Part shown: piece after piece, positions 1 through 5,539 of the stretch | Numbering within the stretch: the first letter of the stretch is position 1 | Layout of the letters: each line of letters starts with the position of its first letter | Origin: Eubacteriales bacterium | GTDB lineage: Bacteria > Bacillota_A > Clostridia > Christensenellales > Aristaeellaceae | Assembly: GCA_029974855.1 (NCBI GenBank) | Contig: JARKQO010000504.1 | Span: forward strand, 1 to 14,654 | DNA length: 14,654 nt | Direction: 5' to 3' | Made by a program: the position numbers and the translations under genes | The notes under the pieces: generated by a model | What the model was told of the DNA's origin: nothing | The model's database searches: none | The model's input: only the letters and a program-made list of their open reading frames with translations

Positions 1-186
1 ACTTTGATCCTGGGCCGGGGGGCTACCCGGCTCAGCGCCCGGGAGCTCCTGGAGGAGCTGCACAGCGAGCGCAGCCAGGGCCAGGCCCGGTACCGCGCCG
101 CCCCGGTACCGGAGGGAAGCAACCTTCGCGCCGCCCTCTCCCAGGAGGTTCACGCCCAGTTGGAGCATCTGCGCAGGCAAAAATAA
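1..186 (+). CDS. rae1: Rae1/YacP-type NYN-domain ribosome-associated endoribonuclease, C-terminal end only
   Basis: The window opens inside this gene: the reading frame is open from base 1 to a TAA at 184-186, and only about 61 C-terminal residues are present. From memory of the family, the visible LGRGATRLSARELLEEL matches the C-terminal part of Bacillus subtilis YacP/Rae1 (FGQGALRKSARELLREV), and the end (ALSQEVHAQLEHLRRQK) matches its last helix. Rae1 is a NYN/PIN-like endonuclease that enters the ribosomal A site and cuts certain mRNAs during translation. The catalytic NYN aspartates lie outside the window. The next gene is sigH, exactly as in B. subtilis (yacP-sigH), which strongly supports the call. 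The sigH start codon is only 19 bases past the stop, so the two are probably cotranscribed. Confidence 0.85.
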   Translation, partial: TLILGRGATRLSARELLEELHSERSQGQARYRAAPVPEGSNLRAALSQEVHAQLEHLRRQK

Positions 187-193
187 CGAAAGC

Positions 194-198
194 AGGAG
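194..198 (+). promoter_or_regulatory. ribosome binding site of sigH
   Basis: AGGAG seven bases before the ATG at 206. It supports the long version of SigH. A second in-frame ATG at 311 follows directly on a GGAGGAGGAG purine run, but with essentially no spacing, so it is a poorer primary start. Confidence 0.7.
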
Positions 199-205
199 TG
201 GACCC

Positions 206-1030
206 ATGACGATCCAAAACGGTTTCCCTTCCCCCCTGGAGCCTGAGGCCCGCCTGCCCGAGGCCCTGGACCGGGAGGATGCCCTCCTCTCCCCCCCCCC
301 GGAGGAGGAGATGGAGGAGGGCTTGGAGGAGCTGCCGGAGGACGGGGCCGAGGCGGGCTCCCAGGCCGCCAAGGCCAGCTCCTCCTGGGAAAGCGCCCTC
401 CACAAGCAATACGCGGACCAAACCGACGAGCAGATGGTGGCTTTGGCCCAGGGGGGCGACAGCGCGGCCCTGGAGTATTTGCTGAGCAAGCATAAAAACT
501 TCGTCCGGTCCAAGGCCCGCAGCTATTTTCTCATCGGCGCGGATCACGAGGACATCGTGCAGGAGGGCATGATCGGCTTGTTCAAGGCCATCCGGGACTA
601 CCAGCCGGAGCGGCTCAGCAGCTTCCGCGCCTTTGCGGAGCTGTGCATCACCCGGCAGATCATCACCGCCATCAAAACCGCCACCCGGCAAAAGCATGTG
701 CCCCTGAACAGCTACGTGTCCCTGAACAAGCCCATCTACGACGAGGAAAGCGACCGCACCCTCATGGACGTGATCGTGGAGGGCCGGGCCCAAAACCCGG
801 AGGAGCTGATCATCGGCCGGGAGGATCTGGTATCCATCCGGGACCGGGTGGACCAGGTGCTCTCCGGCCTGGAGCAGGACGTGCTGAACGCCTACCTGGA
901 TGGCAAAAGCTACCAGGAGATCGCGGACAAGCTAGGGCGGCACGTGAAGTCCATTGACAACGCTCTCCAGCGTGTGAAGCGCAAGCTGGAAAAATTTTTG
1001 GAGGAGGCCAAGGCCCAGGAGGAGGAGTAA
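206..1030 (+). CDS. sigH: RNA polymerase sigma-H factor (sporulation/transition-state sigma) with a long acidic N-terminal extension
   Basis: Sigma factor of 274 residues that in Firmicutes directs transcription at the onset of sporulation and other stationary-phase processes. Sigma region 2 lies at about residues 75-165 and holds the family stretches NFVRSKARSYFLIGAD, EDIVQEGMIGL and ELCITRQIITAIKTATRQKH. Region 4 lies at about 222-265 and contains the helix-turn-helix SYQEIADKLGRHVKSIDNAL. These blocks are nearly identical to B. subtilis SigH as I recall it. That protein is about 218 residues; the extra length here is mainly an N-terminal extension of about 55-60 residues rich in Glu, Pro and Ala. 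Ten consecutive C bases (291-300) encode part of Ser29 and Pro30-Pro32. An internal start at Met36 (311) is possible. The gene follows rae1 directly and precedes a cell-wall module. Confidence 0.95.
   Translation: MTIQNGFPSPLEPEARLPEALDREDALLSPPPEEEMEEGLEELPEDGAEAGSQAAKASSSWESALHKQYADQTDEQMVALAQGGDSAALEYLLSKHKNFVRSKARSYFLIGADHEDIVQEGMIGLFKAIRDYQPERLSSFRAFAELCITRQIITAIKTATRQKHVPLNSYVSLNKPIYDEESDRTLMDVIVEGRAQNPEELIIGREDLVSIRDRVDQVLSGLEQDVLNAYLDGKSYQEIADKLGRHVKSIDNALQRVKRKLEKFLEEAKAQEEE
291..300 (+). repeat. homopolymeric C10 tract inside the sigH coding region
   Basis: Ten uninterrupted C bases in the part of sigH that encodes the non-conserved N-terminal extension. Gain or loss of one base would shift the frame before the conserved sigma domains. 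The ATG at 311 lies just downstream and in frame with them. The tract could be a slippage site or a place prone to sequencing error. Confidence 0.9.
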
Positions 1031-1108
1031 GCCGCCCGCCCATGCATGATTTTCCCGGGCCCCTGCGTCATGATAAGGGAAGGCCCCGGCCCGGACCCCA
1101 TTTTTACG

Positions 1109-1116
1109 AAAGGAGG
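1109..1116 (+). promoter_or_regulatory. ribosome binding site deciding the FHA gene start
   Basis: An AAAGGAGG-like site lies one base before the ATG at 1118 but seven bases before the in-frame GTG at 1124. The GTG is therefore the better start. The frame is open further upstream to an ATG at 1046, but that start has no comparable binding site. Confidence 0.65.
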
Positions 1117-1123
1117 CATGCCC

Positions 1124-2296
1124 GTGAGCCCGGAAATCTATGAGGTGGTTTCCCAAGGCGCGCGCTATTGGTTCCTGTTTTTGATGGGGGTCATCGTGTG
1201 GCGCAGCTACCGCTGGCTGGCCCGGGACCGGAAGCAGCGCAAAAAGCGGCTGCGCCTCCTGCCCGACGCGGGCTTTATCGGGGAGCTGGTGGTGCAAACC
1301 GGTCAGGAAAGCCTGCTCCCAGGCACCGTGCTGCCCGTACCCCGGGAAGGCACCCTGGGCTCCTCCCGGGGCTGCGATCTGTGCGTATCCCTGCCCGGGG
1401 TGGCCAGAACCCACCTGTGGTTCCGCTATGAGGACGGGGTGGGCCTTCGGGTCCGTCCCTTGGGCAGTAACAAAATCCAGGTAGACGGCCTGGCCTGCGA
1501 GCACCGCAGGCAGGGGCTGCTGATGCTCCATGGCTCCCGGCTGGTGCTGGGGGAAGGGGTACTGCGCCTGAGGATGTTCGCGGGCTTTGAAACCACCGCC
1601 CACGCCGCGCCTTTGGAGGCCCCGGATTTTGAGGACGAGACAGAGGAAGCCGCCCCCCAGGCCGCTCCCCCCCAGCCCGTGGCCGCCATGACCCCGGACC
1701 AGCTGGCCTTTTGGCAGGTCCAGCAGCAGCAATACTGGGCCATGGCCGCCCAGGCCATGGCGGCTCAAGCCGCCGCCCAGGCGGTGCAGGCGGTATCCTC
1801 CGGCCGTCCCTATGGGGCCTATGCAAACCAGGGTTTTGAGGACGATGCTTTGGAGGACGAAGCCTTGGAAGGCCAATCCCCTGACGACGCCCCCCTGGAA
1901 GAGGAATCCTTGGAGGACCGGTCCTTTGAGGACGAGGATGCCACGAAGGAGATCGTCCGGTACCTGGAGGAAAACTCCCGGGAGCGCTTTCATGGGGAGC
2001 GGGATCAGGACCGGGCCCAGCAGCCGGACCCCCGGCAGGTGTTCTATCCCCCTGTTCTGGAGGAAGAGGAGGAGCCTAGGCAGGACCCCTGGCCCTATGC
2101 CCCCTATCCCCAGTCGGACGTAGTCTTTGAAAACCAAGGGTATACCTACCCCGAGCTGGTGGAGGCGGACCCTCTGGACGAGGACCTCACCGATGCGGCG
2201 GCCCCGCCCAAAAGCCTCTACGTGGAACCGGACGAGGCGGAGCGGGCCAAGAAGCTGCTCTGGGACCGGTACCTGGGAGGGAGGAAGAAGCCATGA
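1124..2296 (+). CDS. membrane-anchored FHA-domain protein of a cell-wall synthesis module
   Basis: About 390 residues from a GTG start chosen for ribosome-binding-site spacing. Residues 15-33 form one hydrophobic segment (YWFLFLMGVIVW) followed by a very basic stretch (RDRKQRKKRLR), so the N terminus is short and the rest is probably cytoplasmic. A forkhead-associated fold is recognisable at about 67-155 (LGSSRGCDLCVS, then ARTHLWF, then an N...VDG turn). FHA domains bind phosphothreonine peptides, but here the usual Arg after the first Gly is Ser80 and the usual Ser of the SRxH motif is Ala94. The C-terminal half is low complexity: an Ala/Gln-rich run near 200-230 and acidic repeats of the LEDEA type. 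The stop overlaps the next start (ATGA), which couples it to an FtsW/RodA-like gene. It may be a scaffold for the elongation or division synthase; this role is inferred. Confidence 0.8.
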   Translation: MSPEIYEVVSQGARYWFLFLMGVIVWRSYRWLARDRKQRKKRLRLLPDAGFIGELVVQTGQESLLPGTVLPVPREGTLGSSRGCDLCVSLPGVARTHLWFRYEDGVGLRVRPLGSNKIQVDGLACEHRRQGLLMLHGSRLVLGEGVLRLRMFAGFETTAHAAPLEAPDFEDETEEAAPQAAPPQPVAAMTPDQLAFWQVQQQQYWAMAAQAMAAQAAAQAVQAVSSGRPYGAYANQGFEDDALEDEALEGQSPDDAPLEEESLEDRSFEDEDATKEIVRYLEENSRERFHGERDQDRAQQPDPRQVFYPPVLEEEEEPRQDPWPYAPYPQSDVVFENQGYTYPELVEADPLDEDLTDAAAPPKSLYVEPDEAERAKKLLWDRYLGGRKKP

Positions 2297-3591
2297 GCAA
2301 GGCCAGGCGCTCCCCCGCCCCAAAATCCACGGGAAAACGCCATCCGGACCGCAGGCTGGTCTCCGTGATCATGCTGTTTTTCTTCAGCGCCTTTTTGCTG
2401 ATCTCCCTCAAGGAGCAGATTCACTGGCAGGGCCTGGCATTGGCCGTGCTGGTGCCGGCGCTTTTATACATCGCCATCCTGTGGCTGCCCCGCTTTTTCC
2501 CCGCGGACAAGCTGCTGCTGGCCATCGCCAACTTCCTGTGCGCCTTGGGGGTGCTGATCCTTTATTCCACAGACCAGGGCACGGACACCACCCGGGGGCT
2601 GCAGCAGGCCGTCTACTACGGCATCGGCATCGGGGCCATGCTGTTTTGCATCCTTCTGGTGCGCTATGTGCACCGCTGGAAGTTCATGATGATCCTGATC
2701 ATGGGGGGCGCGGCGGTTCTGCTGGCCCTGCCTTTGGTCATTGGCACGGAGCAAAACGGTGCCACCAACTGGATCAACATCGGCGGCACCAGCATGCAGC
2801 CCAGCGAGGTGGTGAAGATCGCCCTGCTGCTGATCCTCAGCTACTACCTCAGCGAGCGGCGCTTTGTGCCCTGGTTCCTGTTCGCGGGCTTCTCCCTGGG
2901 GGTGCTGATGCTCCAAAGGGACCTGGGCACCGCCCTCATCTACTACGCCACCACGCTGTTTATGTTCTATGCCTCCACGGGGAATTTCACCCTCACCGCC
3001 TTGGGCGTTCTGGGCGGCGGCGGGGGCGCTTATCTGGGCTATGTGATGTTCGCCCACGTGAAAAAGCGCGTGGCCATCTGGCGCAACCCCTGGATCTACT
3101 ACGAAACCTCCGGGTACCAGATCGTGCAGATGCTCATGGCCATCGCCTCCGGGGGGCTCCTCGGGGTTGGCCTGGGCCTGGGTGCTCCCAGGGTGATCCC
3201 CGTGTACTTTACGGACTGCATCTTTGCCGTCATCTGCGAGCAGTTCGGCATTATCTTTGGCATTTTGGTGCTGGTGATGTACGTGATTCTGATCCTGCGG
3301 GGCACCTCCATCGCCACCTCCGCCCGCAGCAGCTTTCATTCCTTGCTGGCCATGGGCTGCACCGTGATGCTGGGCATCCAGACCTTCGTGATCATCGGCG
3401 GCGTCCTGAAGCTGATCCCCTTAACCGGTGTCACTATGCCCTTTGTCAGCTACGGCGGCACCTCCATGGTCAGCTGCATGGGGCTCATCGGCCTGCTCCA
3501 GGGAGTGGCCAGCATCAACCAGGACGATTTGGCCTATGACTACGAAATCAGCCATTCCCGCCAGGAGGAGGACCTGCTGCCCGAGGCCTGA
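2293..3591 (+). CDS. FtsW/RodA/SpoVE-family peptidoglycan glycosyltransferase (SEDS)
   Basis: A 432-residue polytopic membrane protein with about ten hydrophobic segments. SEDS proteins polymerise lipid II into glycan strands outside the membrane and pair with a class B penicillin-binding protein. Family landmarks are GATNWINIGGTSMQPSEVVKI, LQRDLGTALIYY and, near the C terminus (about 378-390), the signature TGVTMPFVSYGGTSM. The start ATG overlaps the FHA stop as ATGA and has a GGAGG-rich site in front. Length and motifs do not by themselves separate FtsW, RodA and SpoVE. Pairing with a short PbpA-like PBP and an FHA protein resembles rodA of the actinobacterial pknB locus, while Firmicutes can carry several paralogues, so no symbol is assigned. 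Some 30 polar residues precede the first membrane segment. Confidence 0.92.
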   Translation: MSKARRSPAPKSTGKRHPDRRLVSVIMLFFFSAFLLISLKEQIHWQGLALAVLVPALLYIAILWLPRFFPADKLLLAIANFLCALGVLILYSTDQGTDTTRGLQQAVYYGIGIGAMLFCILLVRYVHRWKFMMILIMGGAAVLLALPLVIGTEQNGATNWINIGGTSMQPSEVVKIALLLILSYYLSERRFVPWFLFAGFSLGVLMLQRDLGTALIYYATTLFMFYASTGNFTLTALGVLGGGGGAYLGYVMFAHVKKRVAIWRNPWIYYETSGYQIVQMLMAIASGGLLGVGLGLGAPRVIPVYFTDCIFAVICEQFGIIFGILVLVMYVILILRGTSIATSARSSFHSLLAMGCTVMLGIQTFVIIGGVLKLIPLTGVTMPFVSYGGTSMVSCMGLIGLLQGVASINQDDLAYDYEISHSRQEEDLLPEA

Positions 3592-3606
3592 CCCCCCACT
3601 TTTGCC

Positions 3607-3615
3607 AGAGGAGGG
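3607..3615 (+). promoter_or_regulatory. strong ribosome binding site far upstream of the PBP ATG
   Basis: AGAGGAGGG ends 21 bases before the first in-frame ATG (3637), which is too far for normal initiation. It sits about seven bases before an in-frame ATC at 3622. There is no in-frame ATG, GTG or TTG between the two. See the findings for the possibility of a non-canonical start. Confidence 0.6.
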
Positions 3616-3636
3616 ATTCCTATCAAGCAACAGCGC

Positions 3637-5049
3637 ATGCGCTTTCGCCTGCTGACCTTGGTCATCATCGGCCTCTTGGGCGTGGCGGGGGTATACGGCT
3701 TCTATTCGGTGTCCACCTATGGCAGCCGGTGGTTTTCCAGCGCCAAAAACACCCGCTACCAGTCCGCCAAGCAAACCGTCATCAAGGGGGACATTCTGGA
3801 CCGCAAGGGCGTGGTGCTGGCCACCACCAACGACGCGGGAAACCGGGTCTACCAAAGCAATATCAAAAGCCGCAGCGCCGTCGTCCACCTTATCGGGGAC
3901 GAGCAGGGCAATATCGCCAACGGCGTGGACTCCTTCCAGGCCTCCTATTTGCTGGGCTTTGAAACCTCCCTCAGCGAGCGGGTCAACGCGCTGCTCCGGG
4001 GCGAAACCCGCCGGGGGGACGACGTGACCCTCACCGTGGACAGCGCCCTTTCCACCGAGATCGTCAACATCTTTTCCACCGGCAGCGCCACCAAAGGCAA
4101 GAGCGGCGCGGCCTTGGTGATGAACTACAAAACCGGCGAGGTGCTGGCCATGGTGAGCCTGCCGGTTTTCGACCCTTCCGGCATCACCGACCGGGACCGC
4201 TCAAACCCCCAGCATCCCTTCTGGAACCGGGCCTTGCAAAGCACCTTGCCCCCGGGCTCCACCTTCAAGATCATCACCGCGGCCGCGGCCTTGGAAAACA
4301 TGGCCGACGCCACCGGGCACCTGTACGAATGCACCGGGGCCACCCAGGTGCTGGACCGGGTGATCCACGACTACGGCATGGCCCAGCACGGCAAGCTGGC
4401 CCTGGAGCGGGCCTTCACCGTCAGCTGCAACAACGCCTTTGCCCAGGCCGCCCTGCTGATGGGGGACACCGCCCTGCGCCGCATGGCCGAGAGCTTCGGC
4501 TTTAACGACAACTTCCTCTTCCGGGATTTCGTGGTGGAGAACAGCGCCTACCCCACCGCCAACCGCAACTCCCTGGAGGTGGCCTGGAGCGGCGCGGGCC
4601 AGAGCCAGGTGGCCGCCACGCCGCTGCACATGTGCATGGTGGCCGCGGCCATCGCCAACGACGGCGTCATGATGGAGCCCCGGCTGCTGGCCAAGGTGCA
4701 AAGCCCCGCCGGGGTGGTGCGCCTCCACTACAGCCAGAAGGCCTATGGCCGGGTCTGCACCCAGCAGACCGCCCAAACCATCGCCGGGTTTATGAAAAAC
4801 GTGGTGGCCAAGGGCACCGGCACCGCCGCCGGGGTCAACGGCCTCACCATCGCCGGCAAAACCGGCAGCGCCGAAGGGGCCATCGACGGCCAGGAAGCCA
4901 CCCACGCCTGGTTCGTAGGCTACATCGACAACCCCGCTCTGCCCTACGCCGCCTGCGTTTTGGTGGAGGGCGGCGGCAGCGGCGGCAGCGTGGCCGCCCC
5001 CATCGCCGCCCAGATTTTCAAGTATATGAAGGACCATTATACGAGGTAG
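3637..5049 (+). CDS. class B penicillin-binding protein (PbpA/PBP2-like transpeptidase)
   Basis: A 470-residue D,D-transpeptidase that cross-links peptidoglycan outside the membrane. It has one N-terminal signal-anchor (residues 5-22, LLTLVIIGLLGVAGVYGF), a short dimerisation-type region (KGDILDRKGVVLA) and the penicillin-binding domain. All three catalytic motifs are present: Ser208-Thr-Phe-Lys211, Ser263-Cys-Asn265 and Lys408-Thr-Gly410. The length is close to the roughly 490-residue actinobacterial PbpA and much shorter than PBP2 or SpoVD of many Firmicutes; no PASTA domains are present. It follows the SEDS gene by 45 bases and is presumably its partner. The ATG at 3637 is conservative: a strong ribosome binding site fits an in-frame ATC at 3622, which would add five residues (initiator, Lys, Gln, Gln, Arg). 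A string of hairpins begins 13 bases past the stop. Confidence 0.92.
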   Translation: MRFRLLTLVIIGLLGVAGVYGFYSVSTYGSRWFSSAKNTRYQSAKQTVIKGDILDRKGVVLATTNDAGNRVYQSNIKSRSAVVHLIGDEQGNIANGVDSFQASYLLGFETSLSERVNALLRGETRRGDDVTLTVDSALSTEIVNIFSTGSATKGKSGAALVMNYKTGEVLAMVSLPVFDPSGITDRDRSNPQHPFWNRALQSTLPPGSTFKIITAAAALENMADATGHLYECTGATQVLDRVIHDYGMAQHGKLALERAFTVSCNNAFAQAALLMGDTALRRMAESFGFNDNFLFRDFVVENSAYPTANRNSLEVAWSGAGQSQVAATPLHMCMVAAAIANDGVMMEPRLLAKVQSPAGVVRLHYSQKAYGRVCTQQTAQTIAGFMKNVVAKGTGTAAGVNGLTIAGKTGSAEGAIDGQEATHAWFVGYIDNPALPYAACVLVEGGGSGGSVAAPIAAQIFKYMKDHYTR

Positions 5050-5061
5050 GGACGACGGGGC

Positions 5062-5199
5062 CCAGAGGCTCCGCCTCTGGACTCCGCCAGGGCTATGCCC
5101 TGGACCCATCATTGGCGGCGCTGCGCGCCGCCAAAAAATATAAGGAATGGGTTCTTAGGGTCTTAGACCCTAAGCAGAGGTTTGGGGACAGCGTCCCCA
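5062..5199. repeat. array of five consecutive perfect hairpins between convergent genes
   Basis: Five perfect inverted repeats stand in a row: 5062-5080 (8-bp stem, loop TCC), 5087-5103 (7 bp, TAT), 5112-5134 (10 bp, TGC), 5154-5174 (9 bp, TTA) and 5183-5199 (7 bp, AGC). All have three-base loops. The first two match the first two hairpins after htpG (14546-14589) in linker length and in the trailing ACCCA, with base changes that keep pairing. None is followed by a proper T run on either strand, so they are not standard intrinsic terminators, although they separate the convergent PBP and DUF2087 genes. No ORF of substance lies here. Confidence 0.85.
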
Positions 5200-5223
5200 G
5201 CGTCCCCCCCTTGTCCCCATCCC

Positions 5224-5538
5224 CTACTCCCATTCCTCCGCCGAGGGCTGCTCCTTTTCCAACCAGTAGCCCCGGCCTGCCGTATCCCTGCCCAGAAAAC
5301 CATGGTCGAACAGCTCCCGGCGCAAGGTGGCCGGGTCCCCAAAGGTATGCCAGCAGGTCAGCAGCTCGCTGACCTCTTTTTCCGTATACACGCGGTCCGG
5401 CTCGAATTTTCCCGCCAGATAGGCCAGGGCCCACAGCTTCTTTTTGCGCTTGGCGGGAAAGGTATGCAGCCGCCTTTCCCCGTCCAGAAAGTTTTTAACT
5501 TCGTTCTCGATACGCTCCATCTGATCCATTCTCTCCAT
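5224..5538 (-). CDS. DUF2087-domain protein
   Basis: About 104 residues. The core FPAKRKKKLWALAYLAGKFEPDRVYTEKEV, then a DPATLRRELFDHGFLGR segment and a GYWL end, fits the DUF2087 family, a small winged-helix-like domain often found in or beside transcriptional regulators. Its biochemical role is not established. The start is uncertain: the frame opens at a GTG (5550), but the ATG at 5538 follows the nnr stop codon by one base and could be read by coupled re-initiation; ATGs at 5529 and 5520 are also possible. It is the last gene of the minus-strand run, and the hairpin array follows its 3' end. Confidence 0.75.
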   Translation of the reverse strand: MERMDQMERIENEVKNFLDGERRLHTFPAKRKKKLWALAYLAGKFEPDRVYTEKEVSELLTCWHTFGDPATLRRELFDHGFLGRDTAGRGYWLEKEQPSAEEWE

Positions 5539-5539
5539 C

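Noticed and set aside
1031..1108. Promoter or terminator between sigH and the FHA gene
   Set aside because: GC-rich inverted segments and a short T run exist, but I could not build a convincing -35/-10 pair or hairpin plus T run.
932..2323. Minus-strand open frame of 463 codons opposite the FHA gene
   Set aside because: The plus-strand gene has a ribosome binding site, a domain and translational coupling; the reverse frame has none of these.
5112..5140. Hairpin with an adjoining A run as an intrinsic terminator
   Set aside because: The A run follows the hairpin on the plus strand, and in minus-strand RNA the U run would precede it, so it fits a terminator on neither strand.
5062..5199. CRISPR-like array
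   Set aside because: The units are hairpins of different sequence without a constant direct repeat and spacer length, and there are no cas genes.
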